From Alistipes sp. (GTDB lineage Bacteria > Bacteroidota > Bacteroidia > Bacteroidales > Rikenellaceae), in assembly GCA_017546345.1 (NCBI GenBank), contig JAFYXB010000017.1, forward strand, positions 1 through 44,254: a DNA stretch of 44,254 nucleotides, read 5' to 3'. Positions 15,029-23,638 of this stretch are shown here, piece after piece. Numbering within the stretch: the stretch's first letter is position 1; each line of letters starts with the position of its first letter. The position numbers were made by a program, and so were the translations under genes. A model generated the notes under the pieces. It was not told the DNA's origin, searched no databases, and saw only the letters and a program-made list of their open reading frames with translations.

Positions 15029-16084
15029 ATGAAATTTATTAAGACCATATTGTCGTGGATATATACGCTGGTGATTGTCATCCGACATCGCCTCTACGAT
15101 TGGGGAGTATTCAAAAGTGTGAGCTTCCCCATCCCCGTTGTCTGCATCGGCAATATCACCGTAGGTGGTACGGGCAAGACCCCTATGGTCGAATATCTCC
15201 TTTCGCAACTCTCTGCACGCTACACCATTGCCGTTCTTTCGCGTGGTTATGGTCGCCGCACCAAGGGCTACCGCGAGGTATCGGCCGACGACTCCTATTT
15301 GGATGTTGGCGACGAGCCTCTACAGATAAAGCTCAAGTTTGGCAACACGCTTATCGTGGTGTGCGAAGATAGAGTCGAGGCCATAGAGCGCATCACGAAG
15401 GAGCACCCCGAGGTGAACCTCGTAATTATGGATGACGGTTTCCAGCACCGTGCCATCAAGCCTAAGGTCAATGTCATCATCGTCGATTCGACACGACCTA
15501 TCGACCGCGACCGTATGCTGCCATTGGGCCGACTCCGCGATGTGAGCTCACGACTGAGTGCCGCACAGTTCTTCGTCGTGACAAAGTGTACGGAGGAGAT
15601 GTCGCCTCTCGACCGCCGCTTGTGGCGCAACAAACTACGCAAGATAGCCTTCCAGAAGGTCTATTTCACGGGCATCAAGGAGTGTAACATCGAGCCGCTC
15701 TTCCACTTCGACGAGCGCGAGGAGGTGAACTACGGACAGCACGCTATTGTTATGTCGGGTATTGGCAATCCTCGTAACTTTGCCCGCCGTGCCGAGCAGA
15801 ACTTCTACGTTGTGGATAAGGCCGTCTTTGCGGACCACCATCGCTATACGGTAGAGGATTTGAAGGCGGTATACGCAAAGCTTCGGAAGAACCCACGCGC
15901 TATTGTGCTTATGACCGAGAAGGATGCCGTACGTCTGCGTCGTGCAACACGCCTTCCCGAGGCACTACGCCGTGCGATGTACTATCAGCCCATCGAGATC
16001 AACTTCATCGATGGCCCCGATCGCGATTTTATCGGCAACCTCATCGCCGAGATCGAGCATAAGGAGAGTGACAAGGAGGAGTAA
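15029..16084 (+). CDS. lpxK: Tetraacyldisaccharide 4'-kinase
   Basis: A 351-residue protein with a hydrophobic N-terminal anchor (about 5-18) and the LpxK P-loop GNITVGGTGKTP at 41-52. LSRGYGRRTKG, DVGDEPLQIKLKF and the catalytic-region motif VIMDDGFQHRAIK follow, all hallmarks of the family. LpxK phosphorylates the 4' position of the lipid A disaccharide at the inner face of the inner membrane, the sixth step of the Raetz pathway. It is followed by ssb after 29 bp with no terminator, so the two may be co-transcribed. Confidence 0.96.
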   Translation: MKFIKTILSWIYTLVIVIRHRLYDWGVFKSVSFPIPVVCIGNITVGGTGKTPMVEYLLSQLSARYTIAVLSRGYGRRTKGYREVSADDSYLDVGDEPLQIKLKFGNTLIVVCEDRVEAIERITKEHPEVNLVIMDDGFQHRAIKPKVNVIIVDSTRPIDRDRMLPLGRLRDVSSRLSAAQFFVVTKCTEEMSPLDRRLWRNKLRKIAFQKVYFTGIKECNIEPLFHFDEREEVNYGQHAIVMSGIGNPRNFARRAEQNFYVVDKAVFADHHRYTVEDLKAVYAKLRKNPRAIVLMTEKDAVRLRRATRLPEALRRAMYYQPIEINFIDGPDRDFIGNLIAEIEHKESDKEE

Positions 16085-16113
16085 ACGATTAAGAGTATAA
16101 AGAGTATAAGAGT

Positions 16114-16674
16114 ATGATAAACAAAGTAATTTTGGTAGGTAATGTGGGTATGGATCCCGAGGTACGCTCGTTGGAATCGGGCGTTAAGGTCGCACGCCTA
16201 CGCCTTGCCACCACAGAGCGCATCTTCAACCGTCAGACCAACGAGAGCACCGACCACACCGAGTGGCACACCATTACGTTATGGAGAGGTTTGGCCGATG
16301 TTGCCGATAAGTTTGTTCGCAAGGGCTCTCAGATCTATATCGAGGGTCGCCTACGCTCACGCGAGTGGGATAAGGATGGTGTTAAGCACACAGCCGTAGA
16401 GATCGTCGCTGACGAGATGAAGCTCCTCGGTCGTCGCACCGATGCCCCACAGCAGGGCGGTTACGCTCAGCCTCAGCAGGGCGGTTATCAGGGTGGCTAT
16501 TCTCAGCCTCAGCAGGGCGGTTATCAGGGTGGCTATTCTCAGCCTCAGCAGGGCGGTTATCAGGGTGGCTATGCTCAGCCTCAGCAGAGCAGCTACGCAC
16601 CACAGAGCGCACCTGCGCCCCAGCCTATGACACCCTCCATTCCTGCGGAGGATCCCGACGATATGCCATTCTAA
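16114..16674 (+). CDS. ssb: Single-stranded DNA-binding protein
   Basis: A 186-residue protein. The OB-fold (1-108) begins MINKVILVGNVGMDPEVRSL and includes TEWHTITLWRGLADVADKFV and IYIEGRLRSREW. The linker is unusual: Gln/Gly/Tyr-rich with three exact or near-exact 12-residue repeats (QPQQGGYQGGYS). The acidic C-terminal tip DPDDMPF, which docks replication and repair partners, is intact. SSB coats single-stranded DNA during replication, recombination and repair. A bidirectional terminator follows. Confidence 0.96.
   Translation: MINKVILVGNVGMDPEVRSLESGVKVARLRLATTERIFNRQTNESTDHTEWHTITLWRGLADVADKFVRKGSQIYIEGRLRSREWDKDGVKHTAVEIVADEMKLLGRRTDAPQQGGYAQPQQGGYQGGYSQPQQGGYQGGYSQPQQGGYQGGYAQPQQSSYAPQSAPAPQPMTPSIPAEDPDDMPF
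16468..16575 (+). repeat. Three 36-bp minisatellite units in the ssb linker
   Basis: Units at 16468-16503, 16504-16539 and 16540-16575, almost identical in DNA, each encoding a Gln-Pro-Gln-Gln-Gly-Gly-Tyr-Gln-Gly-Gly-Tyr-Ser/Ala motif. A partial unit follows. In-frame expansion or contraction is likely between strains. Confidence 0.9.
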
Positions 16675-16726
16675 GAGATGTCCATAAGTAGCGCCATAAG
16701 CGACGCTTAAGACAATAGAGCAAGAC

Positions 16727-16772
16727 AAAGCCACCGATGAGAGTGTTAGACCCTCTTCGGTGGCTTTCTCGT
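16727..16772. terminator. Bidirectional terminator between ssb and the DUF4923 gene
   Basis: A perfect 11-bp stem AAAGCCACCGA / TCGGTGGCTTT with an inner GAG/CTC extension, followed by TTTCTC on the plus strand. On the minus strand the stem ends in its own A/T flank. It sits between convergent genes. Confidence 0.8.
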
Positions 16773-16824
16773 TATTCGCCATATCGTGCTACGCCATAGT
16801 AGCTAACACAGCATCATCAGCCCA

Positions 16825-17454
16825 CTAATTTTGGAAAAATTCCAAACTGATATATATACCCTTGAAACTCTCTAAAATACCCTGAATTGTCAAGGCTGTC
16901 TGATCGTTACGATACTGAGGCGACTCCGTAAGATAGATATTGTAGAGATCACGAGCATCGACCATAACCACGAGATTCTCGTCCTTGAGCTTGAAGAAGC
17001 CTCCACAATGGTATTTCGTGCCATTTACAAGCACCGAGAACTCCGCACGACCCTTCGCCTCGTTGTACGCATACTCGCCATCCATCGCCGAGCCATCACG
17101 CATAATAAAGCCCGTGCCATTACGACGCAGCGTGAGCGTGAACGATCCCGACACTATACCCTCGCGCTTCAGCGCTGCCTGCACCGTACCATCGAGCTGC
17201 TGCAACGCAACATCGGCCAAAGGATTGGTTCCCAGATATTCGAAATAGAGCCTCTCGTAGGCCCACGTACGCACAACATCGCGTGCCTTAGGTGCCGACT
17301 TAGCGATAAGCTCCAACGGATTCTGCTCAGGTGTAGCCTCCGCCGCACCGAGCAGCGCACCAAAGGCCTTCGAAAGATCTATCTGCGCCATAGCACTCGT
17401 CGAAGAGAGCACAAACCCCACGACAAGGCATAGAAGCAATGCAAAACGCTTCAT
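16825..17454 (-). CDS. DUF4923 family secreted protein
   Basis: A 209-residue protein with a clear signal peptide (MKRFALLLCLVVGFVL...SAMA, cleavage near residue 23). The body matches the lipocalin-like DUF4923 pattern of Bacteroidales (PF16270): a short helical lead, VVRTWAYERLYFEYLG, a central helix with LKREGIVSGSFTLTLRRNGTG, then beta strands ending ESFKGIYISLEF. The function is unknown; the fold suggests a periplasmic or outer-membrane-associated binding protein. It is downstream of nadE on the same strand but separated by a hairpin, and convergent with ssb. Confidence 0.75.
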   Translation of the reverse strand: MKRFALLLCLVVGFVLSSTSAMAQIDLSKAFGALLGAAEATPEQNPLELIAKSAPKARDVVRTWAYERLYFEYLGTNPLADVALQQLDGTVQAALKREGIVSGSFTLTLRRNGTGFIMRDGSAMDGEYAYNEAKGRAEFSVLVNGTKYHCGGFFKLKDENLVVMVDARDLYNIYLTESPQYRNDQTALTIQGILESFKGIYISLEFFQN

Positions 17455-17480
17455 AACTAAATATACCTATTATATAAAAT

Positions 17481-17526
17481 ATGCCGAGATAGCATTGCGT
17501 GCGATATACAGCAGCTACCTCGGCAT
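17481..17526 (-). terminator. Hairpin after nadE
   Basis: 13-bp arms ATGCCGAGATAGC and GCTACCTCGGCAT (one mismatch) with a 20-nt loop, starting 5 bp after the nadE stop. On the minus strand it is followed by ATTTTATAT. Probably terminates nadE or attenuates read-through into the DUF4923 gene. Confidence 0.65.
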
Positions 17527-17530
17527 CATA

Positions 17531-19477
17531 TTACAACTTGTTGAGCTCGGCCTCAACCTCATCAAGCTCTGCTAACCAAGCACGCTCCTGAGCATCCGAA
17601 GGCATACGAAGGTCACCACGTGGCGAAAGACCTACGCCACCAACCTTTGGACCATCGGGCATTGCCGAACGCTTGAACTGCTGACCGAAGAAGCGGTGGA
17701 AGAATACCTTGAGCCACTTAACAATCGTAGCCTTATCGTAGGTACCCTCGAAGGCCATAGTTGCCAACATCGCAATCTTCGTAGGCGAGTAACGGCGACG
17801 CAATGCGCAGTAGAGGAAGAAGTCGTGGAGCTCGTAAGGACCAACAACATCCTCGGTACGCTGTGCAATCTCACCACCCTCAGCCGCAGGAAGAAGCTCG
17901 GGGCTAACAGGCGTAGCGACAACATCCAAGAGTGCCTCGCGCAAGGCTCCCTCAGCGCGCTTATGCGCATACCAATCAACCATCGAGCGAACCAATGTCT
18001 TAGGCACCGATGCGTTGATACCATACATCGACATCTGGTCGCCATTGTATGTTGCCCAGCCGAGTGCCAACTCACTCATATCGCCTGTACCAATAACCAT
18101 ACCGCCACACATATTCGCAACATCCATAAGGATCTGTGTGCGCTCACGTGCCTGAGAGTTCTCATACGCCACGGTCATCTCATCAGCATTCAAGCCGATA
18201 TCCTTGAAGTGCTGCTCGCACGCCTCACGAATAGGAATCTCACGAAGTGTACAGCCAAGCTCCTTAATCATCGTAAGAGCGTTCTGGTATGTGCGACCTG
18301 TCGTGCCGAAGCCTGGCATAGTAACACCGATGATGCCCTTACGGTCGAGTCCCAAGAGGTCGAATGTATCGCATACGGCCAAGAGTGCCAATGTCGAATC
18401 CAAACCACCCGAGATACCGATTACGGCAGTCTTGCAGTTGGTATGCTCCAAGCGCTGTGCAAGACCTGCGCTCTGGATAGCAAATACCTCGCGGCAGTGT
18501 ACATCGCGTTCTGCCTCCTTCTCTGGAACGAAGTAGAGAGGCTCGATATGGCGGCGTACATCACCCTGATAGAGGATGTCGTCTACGTCTACCTCTACGA
18601 CGCGCATCTCGGGAGCATCGGGATAGTAGAACGTATTGCGGGCTGTACGACGTGTCGAGATATACTCAACGTCGATATCCGAGATCACCATACGGTCGTT
18701 ACGCACGAAACGCTCACTCACACCCAATACACGACCAAGCTCTGCGATAACAGCATTACCTGCAAACACAAGGTCGCTTGACGACTCACCGTGACCCGAT
18801 GATGCGTATACATAAGCCGCCATAGTGCGTGACGACTGCTCGGCGATGAGCGAGATTAGGTAGTCGTGCTTACATACCGACTCGGGTGATGCCGAGAGGT
18901 TGAAGAGCAACTTCGCACCCTGCACCGCCTGCATTGATGATGGTGGCACGGGCACCCACATATCCTCGCAAATCTCCACACCAAACTCTACGCCGTTCTT
19001 GTCGAACATAAGGTCGGCACCAAAGGGACACTCCTGACCTGCAAAACGGATAGTGCGATCCTTAATGCCATAGCCCGACACCCACCAGCGGAGCTCCGAG
19101 AACTCGCCATAGTTAGGGATGTAGCACTTAGGAACGATACCCCACAACTGACCCTGACCAAATACTGCCGCGCAGTTGTACAAACGATCGGCGAATACTA
19201 CGGGAAGACCTACGATACCGATTGTTGGGATGTCGGCAGTCTGCTCCATAAGCCACGCCAAAGCGCGTTCCGAGTCGCTGAGCAGCTTCTTCTGCAACAC
19301 CATATCACCGCAGGTGTAACCTACGAGCGAGAGCTCGGGCATTACAACGATCTCAACACCCTCGCTAAAGGCCTCCTCTATAATCTTGAGAGCGCCCTCA
19401 GCATTGCGATAGGCATCGGCGATATGTACACGAGGCACAGCCGCCGCAACTCTCATATAACCATATTGGTTGTTCAT
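17531..19477 (-). CDS. nadE: Glutamine-dependent NAD+ synthetase
   Basis: A 648-residue two-domain protein. The N-terminal nitrilase-like amidase domain (about 5-290) has the Glu48 (MPELS), Lys117 (PKCYIPNYGEF) and Cys170 (EICEDMW) triad that releases ammonia from glutamine. The C-terminal synthetase domain has the PP-loop AVIGISGGLDSTLAL near 350-365, GTGDMSELALGW and an SPELLPAAEGG region. It makes NAD+ from deamido-NAD+, ATP and glutamine in the cytosol, the last step of NAD synthesis. It is separated from pepT upstream by the large palindrome at 19551-19679, so it may depend on its own weak promoter in the AT-rich stretch around 19520-19545. Confidence 0.96.
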   Translation of the reverse strand: MNNQYGYMRVAAAVPRVHIADAYRNAEGALKIIEEAFSEGVEIVVMPELSLVGYTCGDMVLQKKLLSDSERALAWLMEQTADIPTIGIVGLPVVFADRLYNCAAVFGQGQLWGIVPKCYIPNYGEFSELRWWVSGYGIKDRTIRFAGQECPFGADLMFDKNGVEFGVEICEDMWVPVPPSSMQAVQGAKLLFNLSASPESVCKHDYLISLIAEQSSRTMAAYVYASSGHGESSSDLVFAGNAVIAELGRVLGVSERFVRNDRMVISDIDVEYISTRRTARNTFYYPDAPEMRVVEVDVDDILYQGDVRRHIEPLYFVPEKEAERDVHCREVFAIQSAGLAQRLEHTNCKTAVIGISGGLDSTLALLAVCDTFDLLGLDRKGIIGVTMPGFGTTGRTYQNALTMIKELGCTLREIPIREACEQHFKDIGLNADEMTVAYENSQARERTQILMDVANMCGGMVIGTGDMSELALGWATYNGDQMSMYGINASVPKTLVRSMVDWYAHKRAEGALREALLDVVATPVSPELLPAAEGGEIAQRTEDVVGPYELHDFFLYCALRRRYSPTKIAMLATMAFEGTYDKATIVKWLKVFFHRFFGQQFKRSAMPDGPKVGGVGLSPRGDLRMPSDAQERAWLAELDEVEAELNKL

Positions 19478-19550
19478 AATCTCTCTTTTTTCTAATGCTT
19501 ATCTATTTTCAGGGCGCCTTATTAAAGTAGCATTTTAATTAGCACACCCC

Positions 19551-19679
19551 GTAATTTTTGTTAGAAGGGGGTAGATGCTGCCTCGATTAAGAGGCGGGGT
19601 GGATGGGACATACTTTACGTATTTCCCATTCAACCCGACGATTGAGAGGTAGCAGATGCCCCCTTATCACAAAAATTAC
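19551..19679. repeat. 129-nt imperfect palindrome (structured RNA or MITE-like) between pepT and nadE
   Basis: Outer arms GTAATTTTTGT (19551-19561) and ACAAAAATTAC (19669-19679) pair perfectly. Inward, AAGGGGG/CCCCCTT, TGCTGCCTC/GAGGTAGCA and GGATGGGA-C-ATAC/GTAT-T-TCCCATT also pair, leaving a loop of about 5 nt at 19614-19618. At least two non-Watson-Crick positions are G-T on the plus strand and would be A-C on the minus strand. The pepT stop codon lies in the right arm. There is no coding potential. Confidence 0.85.
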
Positions 19680-20893
19680 TCTGCCCAGATGCGAGCAAGG
19701 TTGATAATAGTATTCATCGCACGGTTCATTGTGGTAAGCGATGCATACTCATAACGACCGTGGAAGTTCATACCACCTGTGAAGATGTTGGGGCAAGGAA
19801 GGCCCATGAACGAAAGACGTGAACCATCGGTACCACCACGAATAGGCTTAACCAAAGGCTTAACACCCGCCTCGATCATCGCACGACGTGCCTTCTCGAT
19901 AACCTGTGGATGTGGCTCAACCATCTTACGCATATTGTAGTATTGGTCACGCATAGTGAGCGTGAGCACCTTCTCGCCATACTTGCGCTGCAAGAAGTTT
20001 ACAACATCCCACATAAGCTGCTTCTTCTGCTCGAACTTCTCCGAGTCGTGATCACGGATGATGTAGTTGATCTCAGCCTCCTCAACAGCACCACGAATAC
20101 CTACGCAGTGGAAGAAGCCCTCGTAACCCTCGGTGAACTGAGGACGCTCCGATGCGGGAAGCATACCGTTAAGCTCGGTTGCGATATCGATAGCGTTGAT
20201 CATCTTGTTCTTCGCCATACCTGGGTGTACGTTACGGCCAGAGATAACAATCTTGGCACCTGCAGCGTTGAAGTTCTCATACTCCAACTCACCCTCCATA
20301 CCACCATCCATAGTGTATGCGAAGTCGGCAGCAAACTTCTCTACGTTGAAGTAGTCCACGCCACGACCAATCTCCTCATCGGGAGTGAAGCCTACGCGAA
20401 TCTTGCCGTGTGGCACCTCGGGGTGCGCCACGAGCCACTCCATAGCTGTTACGATCTCGGCAACACCCGCCTTGTCGTCAGCACCGAGAAGTGTGGTACC
20501 ATCGGTGTGGATGAGGGTGTGACCCTTGAAGAATGTCAACTCGGGGAACTCCTCAACACGCAACCATACATCGTTGCCAAGCTGAATATCGCGACCGTTG
20601 TAGTTCTCCACAACGTGAGGCTTTACGTTCTCACCGCTCATATCGGGAGCTGTATCTACGTGCGAGATAAAGCCGATAACAGGAGCCTTCTCATAACCAG
20701 GCGTTGCGGGGAGCGTAGCCATAACATAACCATACTCATCCATCGTAACCTCCTTAAGGCCGATTGTCTCAAGCTCCTCCTTGAGGAAGCGCAACAATAC
20801 GAGCTGCTTCTCGGTAGAGGGGAATGTTTCGCTTGTCTCATCCGAGCGAGTGTCGAAAGACACATATTTCAAAAATCTCTCTTTCAAGTCCAT
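19676..20893 (-). CDS. pepT: Peptidase T (tripeptide aminopeptidase)
   Basis: A 405-residue member of family M20B at the normal length. Zinc-site motifs are intact: ISHVDTAPD, LHxD-type HTDGTTLLGADDKAGVAE, FTPDEEIGRG, YTMDGG, and the C-terminal IRGGTDGSRLSFMGLPCPN. PepT removes the N-terminal residue of tripeptides in the cytosol. It lies 45 bp downstream of an OPT-family oligopeptide transporter on the same strand, which fits an import-and-cleave peptide utilisation operon. The stop codon is embedded in the 129-nt palindrome. Confidence 0.96.
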   Translation of the reverse strand: MDLKERFLKYVSFDTRSDETSETFPSTEKQLVLLRFLKEELETIGLKEVTMDEYGYVMATLPATPGYEKAPVIGFISHVDTAPDMSGENVKPHVVENYNGRDIQLGNDVWLRVEEFPELTFFKGHTLIHTDGTTLLGADDKAGVAEIVTAMEWLVAHPEVPHGKIRVGFTPDEEIGRGVDYFNVEKFAADFAYTMDGGMEGELEYENFNAAGAKIVISGRNVHPGMAKNKMINAIDIATELNGMLPASERPQFTEGYEGFFHCVGIRGAVEEAEINYIIRDHDSEKFEQKKQLMWDVVNFLQRKYGEKVLTLTMRDQYYNMRKMVEPHPQVIEKARRAMIEAGVKPLVKPIRGGTDGSRLSFMGLPCPNIFTGGMNFHGRYEYASLTTMNRAMNTIINLARIWAE

Positions 20894-20938
20894 ATTTTAT
20901 CTGTTTGATTTTATTCGACAACGTTAATCCATTAAATG

Positions 20939-22924
20939 TTACTCACCGATACGCGCCTTGCGTGAGTGCCAGATGAAGTATGCGATAAGTGCTGCGTACA
21001 TCACCAAGCCCAAGATCTCTGCGTATGCCGAGCCTGCCCAGCCTGTGAGCGTGAGGTTAAGACCTGCAAACGCCAAGATTGCACTAACCACACCCATCAA
21101 AGCACCACCTGCGATGAAACCTGATGCGATGAGCGTACCACGATTGTTGTTAGCCTTAGCCTGCTCTGCGTTCTTGTGACGATTAACCGCCCAAGCTACA
21201 AGACCACCAACTACGAGTGGAGCATTGAGCTCCATTGGGATAAACATACCCAACGAGAATGGAAGTGCAGGAACCTTAACAAATGTGAGTACAAGGGCGA
21301 GCAAAGCACCAATACCGTAGAGGAGCCATGGTGTTGCACCACCTGTCATCAAAGGCTGGATAACGGCCGCCATAGCGTTAGCCTGAGGTGCTACCAAAGC
21401 ATTCTCGCCAACAAAGCCGTATGTGTCGTTCATAATGATCATCACACCTGCTACGGTTGCAGCCGATACGAATGTACCTACGAACTTCCAAGTCTGCTGC
21501 TTCTTAGGTGTTGTACCGAGCCAGTAGCCGATCTTAAGGTCGGTAATGAAACCACCCGCCATAGAGAGCGCTGTACATACCACACCGCCGATAACCAACG
21601 CTGCGATCATACCCGACTTACCCTCAAGACCTACGCTCACGAGAACCAACGATGAGAGGATAAGCGTCATAAGCGTCATACCCGACACAGGGTTAGAACC
21701 TACGATAGCGATAGCGTTAGCAGCTACGGTCGTGAAGAGGAATGCGATGACAAATACGATAAGCAGAGCCACGATTGTCTGGAACCAGTTGTTCAACACA
21801 CCAAACTGGAAGAAGAAGAGCGTAGCGACGAGTGCTGCAACGATAATTGTCATAATAACCTTCATCGAGATATCCTTCTGTGTACGAGGCTCCACCTCGG
21901 CACTCTTCTTACCACCGAGCTCATTCTTTGCCAACGACAATGCCGACTTGATGATACCCGCCTGGCGGATAATACCGATAAGACCCGCCATAGCGATACC
22001 ACCGATACCGATAGGACGACCAATCTCCTTGAAGATACCCTCGGGTGTTGCAAGACCCTCAGGGTTGATACCCATGCCGAGGAGTACATCACCGATGGTT
22101 GCGGCATCGAACAACGAGAGCAATGGCGTTACGAGAGGGATGATAACAAACCATACCAACGCCGAACCTCCAGCGATGATAAGCGCATACTTAAGGCCGA
22201 TGATATAACCAAGACCAAGCACCGCAGCCGATGTGTTAAGGCCCAACGTAAGCTTTGCGTTTGCGGCAAGCCACTTACCCCAGCCCATCATCTGAGTAGA
22301 GAGCGACGATGTCCAAGCGCCAAATGTCGAAACGATAAAGTCGTAAAGACCACCGATAAGACCCGCTGCAACCAAAATCTTAGCCTGTGAACCACCCTTT
22401 TCACCCGATACGAGCACCTCGGTAGTTGCTGTTGCCTCGGGGAAAGGATACTTACCGTGCATCTCCTTAACGAAGTACTTGCGGAAAGGAACCAACAATA
22501 CGATACCGAGCACACCACCAAGAAGTGATGAGAGGAATACCTGATAGAACTTAGCATCGAGACCAAGGATGTAGAGCGCAGGGAGCGTAAAGATTGCACC
22601 CGCCACGATAACACCCGACGATGCACCGATAGACTGGATAATTACGTTCTGGCCGAGCATATTCTTCTTACCGCGCATCTGGCCAAGACCTACGGCGATG
22701 ATAGCGATAGGAATTGCCGCCTCGAATACCTGACCCACCTTAAGGCCGAGATATGCCGCAGCAGCTGAGAAGAGTATCGCCATAAGGATACCCACAGTTA
22801 CCGAATAGGGAGTTACCTCCACGGGAGTCTGGTCAGCACCCATCACAGGGTTGTACTGCTCTCCGTCACGAAGCTCACGGTAGGCGTTTTCCGGGAGCGA
22901 TGTTTTAGGCTGTTGTTCTTGCAT
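20939..22924 (-). CDS. OPT-family oligopeptide transporter
   Basis: A 661-residue polytopic membrane protein with about 15 or 16 hydrophobic segments. The N-terminal region has YSVTVGILMAILFSAAAAYLG and the conserved GQNVIIQSIGASSGVIVAG block, and a KYPFPEATATTEVL loop typical of bacterial OPT proteins (TIGR00733 type). These proton-coupled carriers import small peptides or metal-chelate compounds. The pairing with pepT favours peptides. The gene has a consensus promoter and is divergent from the His-rich protein/TonB receptor pair. Confidence 0.92.
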   Translation of the reverse strand: MQEQQPKTSLPENAYRELRDGEQYNPVMGADQTPVEVTPYSVTVGILMAILFSAAAAYLGLKVGQVFEAAIPIAIIAVGLGQMRGKKNMLGQNVIIQSIGASSGVIVAGAIFTLPALYILGLDAKFYQVFLSSLLGGVLGIVLLVPFRKYFVKEMHGKYPFPEATATTEVLVSGEKGGSQAKILVAAGLIGGLYDFIVSTFGAWTSSLSTQMMGWGKWLAANAKLTLGLNTSAAVLGLGYIIGLKYALIIAGGSALVWFVIIPLVTPLLSLFDAATIGDVLLGMGINPEGLATPEGIFKEIGRPIGIGGIAMAGLIGIIRQAGIIKSALSLAKNELGGKKSAEVEPRTQKDISMKVIMTIIVAALVATLFFFQFGVLNNWFQTIVALLIVFVIAFLFTTVAANAIAIVGSNPVSGMTLMTLILSSLVLVSVGLEGKSGMIAALVIGGVVCTALSMAGGFITDLKIGYWLGTTPKKQQTWKFVGTFVSAATVAGVMIIMNDTYGFVGENALVAPQANAMAAVIQPLMTGGATPWLLYGIGALLALVLTFVKVPALPFSLGMFIPMELNAPLVVGGLVAWAVNRHKNAEQAKANNNRGTLIASGFIAGGALMGVVSAILAFAGLNLTLTGWAGSAYAEILGLVMYAALIAYFIWHSRKARIGE

Positions 22925-22964
22925 AGTGTTATAGTTTTATTTGTGTTTTATTCTATAAATCATA

Positions 22965-22995
22965 CAAAGATACATATATTTTATTAAAAAACAAA
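22965..22995 (-). promoter_or_regulatory. Promoter of the OPT-pepT operon
   Basis: Minus strand TTTG at 22995-22992, 19-bp spacer, TATCTTTG at 22972-22965: a full match to the Bacteroidota consensus. Transcription would start near 22958, about 34 nt before the ATG at 22924. Confidence 0.8.
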
Positions 22996-23121
22996 TCCGT
23001 GCCCGACAATCCCCACCTTTCGCTACGCCCTGAGTGGAAATTTAGAACAATTTTTAAGGCGATCGTAGCCCATTAAACATTTTATATTCAAACCACGCAC
23101 AAAAGTTTCATTATTTATTCT

Positions 23122-23129
23122 TATCTTTG
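23122..23129 (+). promoter_or_regulatory. -7 box of the His-rich protein gene
   Basis: TATCTTTG at 23122-23129; no clear TTTG at the -33 position. It overlaps the first possible ATG of the frame (23127), which supports the start at 23148. Confidence 0.55.
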
Positions 23130-23147
23130 CCGCCTCAGAGAGTTAAA

Positions 23148-23501
23148 ATGTGTAGTGCAAAGCGACATAGAGGCAGCATCTTATCGCTGCTTTTGATGCT
23201 GGTGATGATATTCAACATCACCGGTACTACGCTGTTTGTGCATAGCCACGATATCGACGGCGTGAGCATCGTGCACTCACACCCCTACACAGGCATACCC
23301 ACATCGCACTCTCACACCTCATCTCACGCAACTCTTATTGCTCGTATTGCAGCGGCCGATATGCTTATATCTGAGCCACTTACACTATTGTCGAGCAACC
23401 CTAAAATAGAGGCTAAATCACCCCGCTTAGAGCTACATCTACGCAGTGCTTGGTGCACAGCACAACCGCAGCTACGTGCTCCACCTATGACATTAGCATA
23501 G
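23148..23501 (+). CDS. Small membrane-anchored or secreted histidine-rich protein
   Basis: 117 residues from the ATG at 23148; the earlier in-frame ATG at 23127 lies inside the promoter box. A hydrophobic segment (about 10-30, SILSLLLMLVMIFNITGT) is followed by a compact His-rich stretch with three His-Ser-His groups (VHSHDIDG, VHSHPY, SHSHTSSH), then an undistinguished tail. I recognise no named family. His clusters suggest binding of a transition metal such as Zn, Cu, Ni or Co in the periplasm. It lies about 110 bp ahead of a TonB-dependent receptor gene on the same strand, so a shared metal-uptake role is plausible but inferred. Confidence 0.65.
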   Translation: MCSAKRHRGSILSLLLMLVMIFNITGTTLFVHSHDIDGVSIVHSHPYTGIPTSHSHTSSHATLIARIAAADMLISEPLTLLSSNPKIEAKSPRLELHLRSAWCTAQPQLRAPPMTLA

Positions 23502-23581
23502 CATTATTTTCTCTTCACACACTCTAATTATTAGCCATTATCGGCCACTCATCAAGCGCAGAATCACCACTTTTGGCGATT

Positions 23582-23614
23582 GTGCACGTGGTGCATTGTG
23601 CGTAACTTTGCACC
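23582..23614 (+). promoter_or_regulatory. Promoter and possible operator of the TonB receptor gene
   Basis: -7 box TAACTTTG at 23603-23610. It is flanked by an inverted repeat GGTGCA (23590-23595) and TGCACC (23609-23614), with another GTGCAC at 23582-23587, an arrangement that could be a repressor site over the promoter. Transcription would start near 23617, after the ATG at 23615, so translation likely begins at the ATG at 23639. Confidence 0.5.
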
Positions 23615-23638
23615 ATGAAAAAAACATATATTATTTCG

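Noticed and set aside
17696..18781. Long open frame antisense to nadE (361 codons)
   Set aside because: It is a shadow of the nadE coding sequence in another frame, with no recognisable domain, promoter or start context.
19910..20908. Long open frame antisense to pepT (332 codons)
   Set aside because: Codon-bias shadow of pepT; the composition is that of a reversed gene and no domain is visible.
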